Notes under the pieces: model-generated
Databases searched by the model: none
Told to the model about the DNA's origin: nothing
Seen by the model: only the letters and a program-made list of their open reading frames with translations
Translations under genes and position numbers: made by a program
In this document: in pieces, positions 1 through 11,700 of the stretch
Layout: each line of letters opens with the position of its first letter
How positions within the stretch are numbered: the stretch's first letter is position 1
From: Limnoperna fortunei
Lineage: Eukaryota > Mollusca > Bivalvia > Mytilida > Modiolidae
DNA length: 64,000 nt
Reading direction: 5' to 3'
Assembly: GCA_944474755.1 (NCBI GenBank)
Contig: OX104120.1
Coordinates: 36,064,067 to 36,128,066, forward strand

Positions 1-153
1 GTGTTATATATCTGATTTAATACACAGCATGGTCCCTGGTCACCTGTAGTATGGGCTGCTACTTTGTTAAATATACTTGATAAAATACATAGCATGGTCC
101 CTGGCACCTGTATATGTTTAGGTATGGTCTGGGCTGCTACTGTGTTATATATA
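1..153. repeat. 65-bp minisatellite, left part of a split array
   Basis: Two to three copies of a ~65-bp unit containing ATACATAGCATGGTCCCTGG and GGGCTGCTACTGTGTTATAT. Some units carry an extra TATATGTTTAGGTATG segment. The same array resumes at 4,478, so the sequence between is an insertion. Confidence 0.85.
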
Positions 154-1274
154 CAGCCAAAACGGATTACGCCAAGTCCCTGAGTCCATGATGGACACCG
201 ATTGCTGTACGCGGACATTCCTGATGGACAGAAGTTCATCATTTGCAGACATTTCAGATATGATGTCCCCAATGGATCGGCGATTTCCTCCATATGTCCG
301 CGAACGCTAACGTAATTGTCATGGACTGAATTCGATAAATACTTTATTTGAAGATAGTGTATTGTTCCTGTCATTAAACCATTCAGTTATGTATTCATTC
401 TTTCCAGATCGTCAGTAAAAACATGTTCAAGAAGGGTACTTTTTTTCATATTTATTTGTAAAAAAGGGGTAACAAAAAACAGATATAGTAAACTTTTATA
501 CAATAAAGGTGTGTTTAAACTCTTATAATATAAACAGAAGGTGTTAATAAAACGCTGGCGTAAAACACTTTTCCTTATGGTGCCCCAAGGAATTAGGATA
601 CCTGTCATCCACCGGATGCAAAATAGAACGGTCCATTGATCAAGGAACACCTGCGATTTTATTGTGGGGTCAACTAATATACGCGTGTATAAATGTGTGT
701 AAGAGTTGAAAAGGTATGAATTAAATTTCATAATTATAATAAAAAAATGTCCCGCTGGCTTCCTGTTCAGGTGACTGGTGTTAATTGGTGAAGGTAACCA
801 ACACGTGGACTTTCAGTGTAATTAAAATACTACGCCGACCGGAAAGTTTTATTGTCTCAAACGCATTGGAACAATATTTTTTCCCACACGTTTTCAAAAC
901 TTTGGCAGTTGTAGGTTTAGTGGAATATTGTTAAAAACACATATTTACTTTAATTTTTTTTAAGGAATTTTGTACAATTAGTTGCAACCTCGAATTTTGA
1001 TGTCGTCAGCCAGTGACACGTGTCACTTATAGTTTTTTGCTTCTCCCATTCATTGAGCGATTCCTAGCTACAATAATGTAGCCCCCTTTTTTTTTTTTTT
1101 TTTTTTGATGGGCGGAGCTACAAAGAGGTCCCATTACTCGTAATGGAGCAGCCCGAGAGTGATTCACACCCGGGGGTTTTATGCATATTATAAGCAATTA
1201 CACTGTTTCCCAGGTTGCTACATACTTTTATATGTATTTGCAGTTTTACTGATATTTCCACAACACCTTATTCG

Positions 1275-1518
1275 TTAGTTTTATCACTTTATTCGTAATC
1301 ATGGCATTGTTTGACAAAAAATGAATTCCGAAGTGCATAATTTCGATAATATCAGAATCGATTTGGTAAAAAATGTAATTCCGGATGATTTCAGCTGTAT
1401 TCATTTGCATTATGATTATGTCCCCTTATTACAAATTTTACGGATACGATTCCGAAATTCTACACTCCACAATTTTAATTATGTCAACAATGCCACGATT
1501 ACGAAAAAGTGTTAAAAT
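1275..1518. repeat. Nested imperfect inverted repeat in the left arm of the MULE
   Basis: About 35 bases around TTCGTAATCATGGCATTG (near 1,291) recur inverted around CAATGCCACGATTACGAA (near 1,488). The right arm of the MULE lacks this block, so it looks like a small foldback element inserted in the left arm. The 64-codon ORF inside it is not recognisable. Confidence 0.5.
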
Positions 1519-2756
1519 TATTTAATTAGGGGTCCTACTAAACGCAGAGAACTGCAGAGAAGTGCAGAGAAGTAATAAAAAAAAAATGATTTATTCGATT
1601 AAATAAAGGTTTATTATATATATATTTGTTATATTTTGTATAAATTTACCAAAATTGACAAAAATACAACCTTATTTCTATATAATTCGTCTGTAAATGG
1701 ACAATTTCGAGCAGTTCGACGATGTTTACATAGGTTGTAATGGCTGGCAGTGGAGAGAAGTAACTGTATAATGTATCACACATGATATTTATTATGTAAT
1801 AAGTATGATTTGGAACAATTTTATCACAAAGAACACTTTTCTGTGAAAAAATTGTTATTAAGACCATAATAAAGAGTGCTTTCATAGTAAGTAAACCAAG
1901 TGTACATTCTCGTACATTGTGTAAACAAATGTGCATATAATTACACCACGATTACCGGTTAAATTCCGGATTGACAGTTCATATTGGACAACATTATATA
2001 CATGTACAATGAATAAAATATACAATGTATAATGGAAGAGCCCCCATGCCACGTCAAGGCTATGAACTATGTGGAGGTGGGCCCATTAATTCTTTAAACT
2101 AAATTATTGTGACCCCCCATTTTATTTGAAAATTTTTGTGTTTTCGTAATTTATTATATATATTTTTAAGTGACCCCAAAATTTATGACTGATATGTGAG
2201 TATTCAGTTTAAGTAGTTAAACATTCAGTATTGTCTGTGATTCTCCTGTCTTGCAGGCTAAACACAATAAATTAAAACATTAATTTACATCTTTATTCTT
2301 TAAAACATTATGTAAATTATGAACTAAAATTACAAATTATAACATATTTGACTTAAAATTTAATTGTTTTTGTTTTTAAAATTGAACTGCCCAAGCTAAA
2401 CTGTAATTTTGGGAAAATTAAATTATGCCGAGTTCTGCTCAAATATCTTGACAAGATGTTTTCAATAAATGCAACGGTCGATTGATCCACCTTGATATTA
2501 CAGTGATATTACACTAATTAGAGTCTAGTAATTGATGTTAAATAGATTGTTGTTGACACGCGCTTGATTATTTAAGTAAGACATCACAATCCAATTAACA
2601 CCACTTTCCCTGATTAAACAAAAATTGTTTAATAATTACAAGATAAAAGAAATCTTCCCTGTATTGAGTTCACTACTGTTCAAAGCTTAACATGTATTTA
2701 AATAGTCAATTGTTAATCAGTTTCTTTCATATTTGTCAATTTCTGTACACGAAACA

Positions 2757-3284
2757 ATGACTCTTGCTATTATTGGCCATAGCTTTATAAGACGACTTCA
2801 GGATCATTACCTTTTAAACTTTGACCTAATAGACCTACATGTTGCTTGATTAGGGGGTGCCACTGTAAGAGATTTGGCAGACAGCGACGAACTCCTTCAA
2901 CTATTGTTGTACAGACCAACTAGAGTTTTTATTCAGATTGGCGGCAACGACATTACTAAATCCACCAGTGCAGAACAAGTTTTCCACAGAATACGAAATT
3001 TTGTAACTGATCACGGAGTCCATGAAGTCGTCATTGGAAGTTTGTTTCCTCGATACAAACCCAGATTCATAGAATTTAAGGACTACGAGATAAAACGCAC
3101 CGAGATTAACAAGATGCTGAAAGAAGAATACGAAACCTCATCAAACATAACTTTTTGGAAACTAAGAGGACTGGTAAATCCACCACGAAATGCTTTTGTT
3201 GATGGTGTCCACCTGACAGAACATTACGAGCAAGTTTATGCCAAACAGATAAAACTTGCATTATTTTGTAAATCGTTTAATTAA
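2757..3284 (+). pseudogene. SGNH/GDSL-type hydrolase domain, one in-frame stop
   Basis: Single-exon reading frame of 175 codons. Residues 7-10 read GHSF (block I, nucleophile Ser), residues 69-72 GGND (block III) and residues ~154-158 DGVHL (block V, catalytic Asp-x-x-His). This is the full catalytic set of the SGNH superfamily, which includes esterases and lipases and also domains borne by several transposon classes. A TGA at 2,847-2,849 (codon 31) breaks the frame; the next Met is at 2,874, which would lose block I. An AATAAA follows the stop by 25 bases. It lies centrally in the MULE, so it is cargo or an element-encoded gene. Substrate and expression are unknown. Confidence 0.7.
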
Positions 3285-3308
3285 TTCAATTTTTGATACA
3301 TTTTGTAA

Positions 3309-3314
3309 AATAAA
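3309..3314 (+). promoter_or_regulatory. Poly(A) signal after the SGNH ORF
   Basis: AATAAA lies 25 bases after the TAA stop of the SGNH frame, in a T-rich context. This suggests the ORF was once a transcribed unit with its own 3' end. Confidence 0.45.
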
Positions 3315-4477
3315 ACTTGTTCTAATTGTTCTTTTATTGTCTTTCATTATAAGGGTTTTTTCTATGTATAACGGAATACATTTATGACACCTTTAATTAC
3401 GCACCGTACTTGAAACCGATCCACCCCAACACCACCCGGATTTTACAGCTCAGTTTTTTAGTCGCCATATTGAATTTACATCGAACATTGGGAACAATTA
3501 TTATCATTATTATATGAAATATTATAAATTCAAATTTCATTAAAGGTTAAAAATATTAAATTTTGTATACACTAACTTAATATATATATATATTTATTTA
3601 TGAAAATAAACCATTATCTATGTTTCTCTTGTACTTCTCTCCATTGTAGGCCATTACATCCTATGTAGACATCGTCAAACTGCTCGAAATTGGCCACTAA
3701 ATGATATATTATGTAAACAAAAAAGGGTCTTATTTATGTTCATTTCTACACTATATAACATATATATATATAATAAACCTTTATTTAATCGAATAAATCA
3801 TTCTTTTATTACTTCTCTGCACTTCTCTGCAGTTCACTGCGTTTAGTATGACCGTTTAATTAATAGACATTGTAGACATATCAGATGAACCGCGGAGGAA
3901 AGAAAACATATTTATTTAATAAAGACACAGGTTAAATAGCGGAAAATATGTGTAAATCCCAAAAGTGTTTTTGCTCCATTACGAGTAATGGGACCTCTTT
4001 GTAGCTCCGTCCATCAAAAAAAAAAAGAGGAGCTACATTATTGTAGCTAAGCGATTCCCACCTCACCTATCTGTCCATTAATCTAATCTCATCATGTATT
4101 CAAAGAGACTAATAATTGACACATGATTTCTCACTCCGTGCATGTCTGATTGTTATAGAATTTACACAACAATAGAATTTGTTGAATGAACAACTATGTA
4201 AAACAAACATAAAATAAAGACATATGAATAACGAGGTTTCTAAAATGTTACTGCCTTTCTGCAACAAATACTTTCATTATGAATTTCTGTAGTTACAAGA
4301 TTGCCTTGTACAAGTGCCGTGTTTATCGCGGCAATACCGCGAAGTCCATGAAGACAATTCTCCAGTCATTTTGGTCACGGAACGTTCGCTGACAATTATC
4401 ACTATAAATATTTATTGCCGCGTGGTGTTCGGCTGTGTTTTTTTGCGGACTTTGCGGAATCCATCTTTGCCGCAGTG

Positions 4478-4905
4478 TAGCTGATAAAAATACATAGCAT
4501 GGGCCCTGGCCACCTGTATATGTTTAAGTATGGTCTGGACTGCTACTGTGTTATATATACCTAATAAAAAACATAGCATGGTCCCTGGCCACCTGCAGTC
4601 TGGGCTGCTACTGTGTTATATATAGCTGATAAAATACATAGCATGGTCCCTGGCCAATTGTAGCCTGAGCAGCTACTGTGTTGTATATATGGTACCTGAT
4701 AAAATACAAAGCATGGTCCATTCACCGGTAGTCTGGGCTGCTACAGTGTTATATATACCTGATAAAATACATAGCATGGTCCCTGGCCACCTGTAGTCTG
4801 GGCTGCTACTGTGTTATATATATACCTGATAAAATACATAGCATGGTCCTTGGCCACCTGTATATGTTTAGGTATAGTCTGAGCTGCCACTTTGTTGTCC
4901 CCAAT
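4478..4905. repeat. 65-bp minisatellite, right part of the split array
   Basis: About six tandem copies of the unit seen at 1-153, with point changes and occasional insertions of the TATATGTTTA segment. Confidence 0.9.
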
Positions 4906-5034
4906 CAACATCAAAAGATTTGGTAGTATATATTTACAAGACTGAAATAGATGGATTTAAGTTTAAATGTTCAATGAAGCTAAATTACAGTTTTACAGTA
5001 AAACAAAAATCTATTTTTTTAACAAAACAGTTTT

Positions 5035-5250
5035 GAACTTCCATTGCTTGTTTGAATGGTGTTCCATTCATGGCATCCAGTTTTTTTTGGGGGGAGGAAG
5101 TCAGAGTACCCAGAGAAAACCCCGTATCTATGGTAGGAAAACTGGCAATCCTTGTCAATAAAGATTGTAGTAGAGCACACACTGCCCGCAGTGAGACTGG
5201 AACACGCAATCTCAGTGTTGACAGACCATGTGAATTTCCCAACTGAAGAT
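5035..5250 (-). mobile_element. tRNA-derived SINE, degraded
   Basis: On the minus strand it holds the SINE body and tail (CAATCCTTGTCAAT core, CATCCAG-T-run near the tail). The tRNA-like head is eroded. Same family as the full copies at 15,033 and 41,060. A further remnant of the tail region lies at about 5,366-5,510. Confidence 0.7.
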
Positions 5251-5569
5251 TCACCAAATTTATTTCTGAAATTGGTTTATTTGTATGTAAATCAATTTAT
5301 TCACTCTATCTAAAAATAAATAATGCATTGACAAAAAATTGCTGTTGTTGTTATAGCATTATTATGTTTGTTTGTTTGGATGAGGGTTAACACCTCTTTC
5401 AGCCATGTCATGGCATCCAGTTTGTATTGTGTAAAGGAAGCTGCAGCCCCGGAGTTAAAACTGCAGAAATTTTGCAAAAAAACTGGGAATCCACTTCTGC
5501 ATTATGCTCAATAGTAGATGACTAACCATTTTTTCCCCCAGAAGCTCCTAGCATTATTCTGAAAACAAG

Positions 5570-5810
5570 TGTGGATAGTAATATGAAGTCCCCTATTTAC
5601 AAGTCCAAGGGCCATAATTTCATAACAAAATCTTTGGACCGGAACAATATTAGAAATCTGTAACTCATCATGGTTGACTCACATACCAAATATCAGCTTA
5701 ATATTTGCAAGCGTTTAGAAAAAAATTAAGAAAACATGAGTATGATGGACGGTGAAAACCTAGTTACCTTGGGCTAGGCCGTAGTGGACTAATAAAATAT
5801 TTACTTACTG
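5570..5810. repeat. Dispersed repeat remnant
   Basis: AAGGGCCATAATTTCATAAC followed by TGACTCACATACCAAATATC and a GATGGACGG-like tail. I know similar text from molluscan interspersed repeats. No coding potential. From 5,810 to 6,460 I see no feature. Confidence 0.4.
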
Positions 5811-6460
5811 CATTCACTAACGAACCAACATGGCCATGTAGTGGTTTACAAAGCAAACTCAGCCCCTGTAATACATTAGTAAAAATTGCAAATAAGCAAA
5901 AAATATAACCTGGACAGAATATCACAAAACCATGTCAGAAGATGAAATTATTTAAGGCATATCCAGAAAAAAATTTCTGGTGATCGTTGACGACATACTT
6001 GATTTTTTCTAAATTTGGTGTGCTGTTTAAACAGTGTTCCTGAAGCTTAAAATAAAAAAGATAGATAAATGTGTCTTTAAGGACATATGCTACTATATGA
6101 TCCCCATATGATAATTTCTTAATATTTTATCTTACTTTTCCTTATGATAAAATCTTTAAATAAAGCTACAAAAATTTAGTGGTAACTGACCGTATTTAAA
6201 AGTTATGACATCATCTTTATTACATTTTTTAAGGTACTGGGATTATATGTTATTTGACTTATATTTTTCCTGTAGTTTTAATAGAATTAACTTAGATTGT
6301 TTTGAAGGCTCCGTGGCATGTAGAAGGCAACTATTACATAATCTATTTTATAAAAATATAAGTTTCGAGCATAGTGTGGAATTAATACCTTCTTGCTATT
6401 TTTGTTTAGGAACCGGAACACACAAAATCACAGATCGCAAAAAATGACCTATGATAATAC

Positions 6461-7428
6461 AAGTGTGGACACAGAAAAACGTCTCGCCTGCATTCCGCAT
6501 CAGTAATGAAAATAAATTTCGTCATAAGCATTATGTCAATAGCATTAAATATCAGCAGCCACCTGTATAAGAAATATTGTCACCATACCATGCATAGTTA
6601 CAGGGGAACAGCCGTAACCCAAAAACTTTAACGTAGTCACTGGACAGTGAAATTGATGTCAAGGTCAGGTGGAACCTACCATACAGTCATGTACTATTCA
6701 TCAGCAACCTATATACCAAATATTGTCATCCTACCATGCGTTGTTACAGAGGAACTATCGTAACCCAAAAACTTTAACATAGTCGCTGGACCGTGAAATT
6801 GAGGTCAAGGTCAGGTGACACCTACCAGACAGTCAGTCATGTACTAGTCATCAGCAACCTATACACCAAATATTGTCATCCTACCATGCGAAGTTACAGA
6901 GGAACTGTTGTAACCCAAAAACTTTAACGTAGTCACTGGACCGTGAAATTGAGGTCAAGGTCAGGTGACACCTACCAGACAGTCATGTACTAGTCATCAG
7001 CAACCTATACACCAAATATTGTCATCCTACCATGCGTAGTTACAGAGGAACTGTCGTAACCCAAAAACTTTAACGTAGTCGCTGGACCATGAAATTGAGG
7101 TCAAGGTCAGGTGACACCTACCAGACAGTCATGTACTAGTCATCAGCTACCTATACACCACATATTGTCATCCTACCATGCGTAGTTACAGAGGAACTGT
7201 CGTAACCCAAAAACTTTAACGTAGTCGCTGGACCGTGAAATTGAGATCAAGGTCAGATGACAGGTGACTGACTGGCAAGTACTCATCATAAGCTACCTCT
7301 GGACCAAATTTGATGGACCTAGGGCTTGGGCTTACAAATATATGAAGCAAGATGTCAAGTGTTTACGCCGCAGCCGGATTCCCATACATATGTCTCGCCT
7401 CCAGCGACTTTCGTCGCAGGCGAGACAA
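6461..7428 (+). mobile_element. Core-repeat element with terminal hairpin, copy 1
   Basis: Begins near AAGTGTGGACACAG and GTCTCGCCTGC and ends with a 35-nt hairpin at 7,392-7,426 whose outer stem is GTCTCGCCT/AGGCGAGAC and inner stem GCGAC/GTCGC. Between are about five tandem ~146-bp units (starts at 6,686, 6,836, 6,982 and 7,128). A second copy lies at 24,652. The design resembles non-autonomous bivalve elements with internal tandem repeats (pearl/Helitron-like); no helicase is encoded. Confidence 0.75.
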
Positions 7429-7675
7429 AAACTATATTTTCACAGAAGACAGAGGATACCTTACACACTCAATTGAAAAAATAAAAAAAATATGGTCACC
7501 AAATAAGGGAAAAAAATATGTGTGAAATATATGTATAGGCCAGAATTGGCGGGAAGAAAAGGATGCTTTTTTCTTCGTACAAACTGCAATATCATTTCTA
7601 GATTTGTAGCACAGAAGACAATCACGAAAGTAAAATAATACTTTTTCATGTATGTTTGCTATTGCAAAGTGATTA

Positions 7676-7860
7676 GTTATTCTATTCATTTTTATTGGGG
7701 AAGGAAGTCATAGTACACAGCAAACCCCTCCTCCTTTGGTAGAAAAAAGTGCAATCCGTGTCAAGATTGGAGTCAAGCCGCCACTGCCCGCAGTCAGACA
7801 TGAAGCCAGGTCTCAGTGTTGACAGGCATGTGACCAGTGGTAGATGAGTAAATAACTTTA
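7676..7860 (-). mobile_element. tRNA-derived SINE, diverged copy
   Basis: Contains the core TCAAGATTGGAGTC and the CACTGCCCGCAGT segment on the plus strand, in the order expected for a minus-strand SINE. From 7,861 to 8,290 I see nothing recognisable. Confidence 0.65.
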
Positions 7861-8289
7861 ACTGGTCAACAAAGCTCCAGCCAAATTTGAGAAACATTGA
7901 TGAAGTTAGTTAATGTAATTATAAATTTTAATTTTGAATATTGTTTATTTGTTGACAAATGACCCAAATATATCAACAGCAATAAATTAATAAAATTTAT
8001 CCCAGATAAAACCAAATACAGGAGAATTTTCACTGTATACAGAATTTGCAAGTATCATGAAAATTGTGACAGCTTCATATAAATGCAAGAATTTTATATC
8101 GATTAATGAAGGTTAACAAGTAATCAATAAATAAATCATATGTATATTTAATCCCCCCAGCCTCCCCCCACCCCGTTCGATGTCAGAACAAGTGACCTTT
8201 AAAAGATACAACTTTGTTTTACGAAAATTGTTGTAAATGTAGATTCCTGCATGAATTGAATTCCATACAAAGAAGCTTCAATCAAGAGT

Positions 8290-8720
8290 TCAATTCAACC
8301 AGAACCAGAAGCATCTTGAAAACTCTAATCATTAAGGATGTTTATTTGGTACAAAAAAGGAAATATACAAGAAAATGTGTCTTGGCAATACTAATGTCCG
8401 GCTTGGCACATATTGGTAAACACACCCATTTTTTGTAAGTTCAATCAAGCATGAAATATTTGGCACAGCCCTACAGAATTTTCCACTGAATGATCGCATC
8501 ATGTTGTAACTGTGTACCAAAAAAAGCTTCAATGCAAATGTAAACTTGAAGATGGATGGGCAAACGAATGAACAAACAAATAGACCAAAAATCTATATTT
8601 CCCCCAATTTTCATTTGCAAGACATTAAAAAAAAAGCTTCAATGCAAAGGTAATCTGTGGTGGGACAGATGAACAAACAAATGGGTAAACAGACCAAAAA
8701 TCTTTGTCCTACAATTTTAG
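8290..8720. repeat. Dispersed repeat, same family as 58,065-58,262
   Basis: Shares GGCACATATTGGTAAACAC, a GAAATATTTGGCACAGC-like block, ATCATGTTGTAACTGTGTA and an AAAAAGCTTCAATGC tail with the copy at 58,065. The tail (AAAAAAGCTTCAATGCAAA) is duplicated. Confidence 0.55.
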
Positions 8721-8756
8721 TTGGCAGGAGATAAAAACATTTTATATGTTACTTAC

Positions 8757-8796
8757 CCTATAGGCAAGTCCTGGTAATGATAATCTGCTAATTGGT
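8757..8796 (-). CDS. NCAPD3: NCAPD3 exon (eighth found)
   Basis: 40 bp, encoding a split Gly then PISRLSLPGLAYR. Acceptor TTTTTTCAG, donor GTAAGT. It enters in phase 2 from the previous exon and ends in phase 0. It matches the family segment that precedes the first helical stretch after the linker. Confidence 0.75.
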
Positions 8797-11700
8797 CTGA
8801 AAAAATATATGAATAATATGAACAGTATGAAATTAGATTGTTTTTTGTTGTTTGTTAAACGTTTACATGGCATAAAATCTGGAAATGAAAAAAAAATGAA
8901 TTCCAGCATTAAGTTTTACAAGAACGTGTATCCACTATTCTAAAGGTTACTGTGTCTGTGCGGCCAGTTTTGGCTGAAAAATTAAAACTGTTTACCCTGT
9001 TTGGTCCAGCTTATGCTCCTGTTGTAAATCCAGAAATGTGTAAATTGAATTCAACAATTATTTTCCACAGTTAATTAGCATTTTGAAATGCAGCTGATTT
9101 TTATTTTGATTGAGCAATTTTCTATAGTAAATTTTGACTTAAATTGCAACGGAAGTCTACGTTTGGAAGAGTGGATTGTTGTTTATTCGAAATCCATCGG
9201 GTAATGTCGTCTGCAGTTAAGGCGGGAAAAGTCTCGAGGTTTGTCTGAAAACCATTGAATGTTACGAAAGCAGATGATCTTTTTGAAAACAATGCAAGGT
9301 CCCTTTAGAAACTTAAATGGCTGACTTTGACTTCCTATGTAAAATTTCCGTAGCAAATGTCAAGGATGATTTGGGACATTCAACAACAAAGGCATAATAT
9401 AAATGTGGATGTTATTGTGTCATAATTTTGTAAATTGGATTTTAGCACTACAAAGGTACAATATGGAATACATAAAAAATGCAAGCAAAACAATGAGCAC
9501 ACGGGGATGTAACTTTTAGTATAGGTAAGGAAGCCAGAATACCAGTCAGAAAACGAAGAGAACCTCCAACCTTTGTCATGTAAACTAGCGACCTTGTTAA
9601 TTATGTAGAATGAATTGACTATTGTGTTGACACACTATTGACAATTAGTCTGTATGACTACACGAGAAGACATAAAACACTGGGATTGTTGTTTAACTTC
9701 TAAATGATAAATTATTAGCTTTATAAAATATCAGAATAACCAGTTTTACTGCTGAATTAAGTTAATTTTTTGCCACATCTGTCGCCTGCCATTATGATTA
9801 ATGACAAAACATAAGAATATTTATTTTCCACAGATTTATTTCATATTTCAAAATCTTATAACTTTAAACATCTGTGATATATTTTTCACCTCTTATAATA
9901 TTGCTTGAATTGTCCATATTATAAATGACTGCTCCCTACATCTCAGAGCATTCATTATGAACATTTTTAAACCATGACAGATCAAAGTCGCGTGAACATA
10001 TCTAGGCTGCAAACTCCAGATGAGCTGTAGTGTATTTGAGATAAACTTTGTGAATCACATAGTAACAGTTGTTATTAAGGTATTACCCTTCATCAAATTT
10101 TCCATCATACGTCTCTGTATCTTGTCTGGTTTGAGCTGCCAAGATCTGTACCGTGTGGTATGCTGATGACTCAGATTGGCGAAGTGATGTGGTTTCTAAC
10201 AGGCTGATTAAATCCTTGAAGAAAAAAAAAACCTGTTCATTCCAGAAGTATTTCATCTCAAACTAAATGTTTGAAAAAAAAATTACCAGAATTTCGTCAC
10301 TCTAAAATATATTAATGAATTTAATGATATTTTTACAAGAATAGCACTCTTTCAGGTTGACACAGATGTCTGAATACAGGGATTTTCCTGCCTTTATTTT
10401 GGGGCCGAATATTTGGGGCCGATATTCGGCCCCATTCCCAACGGCAAAAACCCATATTTTTTCCAAATTAAGAAAGTGAAAATTCCCAATTCAGAAGGTT
10501 TTGTAATCCGGATTCTAAAAATAAATTCAATCACGCTTAGCCGAAATATTACAAAGAAAATCAAAATCTGATTACTTCGCGAACATTGGTTTATAATTAC
10601 TGTTCCTGGTATCTTTAGTCATAACGGCAACCAGTTATATTAGAGCTTGCTTGTTTTATAAAAATACGCAAGATTCCGGTACGATATAAAAAAAACCCTC
10701 AGATTTGGTAGGTCACGGAACTTTGTTCAATAATATGAAAGATAATTGTATGCCGCAAATAACACAAAATACTGTATATTTACGATGTCCAGTATTATGG
10801 GTTGTATTTTGGTTTAAATAGCGTTGTCTAGAAAAGAATGAGTCGGAGGAATACATTTGGAATGAAGCGTGACCCTGCAGTAACATTCAAAAATGGCATT
10901 GCTCCAACGCGAAATACTACCGAAGGGGAACGATGACGCATTGTATCAAAACTAGGAAATTTTGTTTTTACGAAATTAAATATTGACCAGAGCCTTGGTA
11001 AAAAGATAATCATGAGTTTTCTTGCACCTCTAGACCCATCAATTATCCGCATTCAACCGAACCTTCGCTACCGACCCTTGTCATTAGATTAGCATACGAA
11101 TCAGAGTAAACTAGAAGCAAACACAATGCACATTTTTAGAGTTTAGTATATCTGATTTAGTTCTTATCCAGACATTTATTAAGTAATTCAGTTTCTAATT
11201 AATTCCACCAAGATTCCTGGAAATTTTTTCGCTTTGAGTATGATGTCAGCACAGTTGGCTACATATGTAAATTTTGGTAACCTTTTCCAAAATATTTATG
11301 AAAACTGATTTGAATTTGTCATTTTTCTGGTGAGGCTTATAGATTCCATCTTGTCATTCGTGACTAATTAACAGACAAAAAAACATTTTAGAATTTCGTT
11401 AAAACATTGATGTTTAAAAGCAATGTTTTTACTTTATTCATATTTAAGACTTTTCCCAATTGTGGAGTTTACGTCATAATTTTCCCAATTAACAGGGGCC
11501 CAGGCCCCATTTGAAAAAAGGTAGGAAAATCCCTGGAATAGACAATAGGACTTCATAAAAAAAAATCCCTCCAAAAAGATCAAGTTTCACGTAACTATTT
11601 GACAAGAATGTATTTTCATTAGTACTTAATTACATGTAACTGTTGACTAGTATTGTAATTGGTGGCAATTGCCTATAACACTTTCAACAAAAAGGTGCAT

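Larger units (their letters stand above)
1065..4049. mobile_element. Non-autonomous Mutator-like (MULE) element carrying an SGNH-hydrolase ORF
   Basis: The left end TAGCTACAATAATGTAGC and the right end GCTACATTATTGTAGCTA are exact inverted copies, each bordered by the same 9-bp direct repeat AGCGATTCC (1,056-1,064 and 4,050-4,058). The inverted repeats continue inward as blocks: GGTCCCATTACTCGTAATGG (about 1,129 and 3,979), GCAGAGAAGTGCAGAGAAGT (about 1,555 and 3,812), and the segment around AATTTCGAGCAGTT (about 1,704 and 3,682). Long terminal repeats plus a 9-bp duplication are typical of MULEs (known of the family). No transposase is present, so the cargo arrangement is Pack-MULE-like (inference). 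Confidence 0.75.
154..4477. mobile_element. Inverted-repeat DNA element inserted in the minisatellite; host of a nested Mutator-like element
   Basis: The minisatellite stops at 153 and resumes at 4,478, which defines an insertion. Its ends are imperfect inverted repeats: GGATTACGCCAAGTCC near 165 matches, in reverse complement, the GGATTCCGCAAAGTCC at 4,446-4,461. A second patch of inverted similarity lies near 300-340 and 4,340-4,410. A TA dinucleotide flanks both ends and may be the target duplication. No transposase is visible. An uncharacterised 114-codon minus-strand ORF at 387-731 is the longest frame outside the nested element. Family unknown. Confidence 0.5.

Noticed and set aside
387..731. 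114-codon minus-strand ORF
   Set aside because: No recognisable motif, AT-rich composition, and position inside a non-autonomous element. Kept only as a note under the element.
2847..2849. TGA in the SGNH frame as a selenocysteine codon
   Set aside because: It falls between blocks I and III, not at a catalytic position. No SECIS-like element was evident, and a simple point mutation in a mobile element is more likely.
5052..5257. Overlapping small ORFs on both strands
   Set aside because: They are translations of a degraded SINE.
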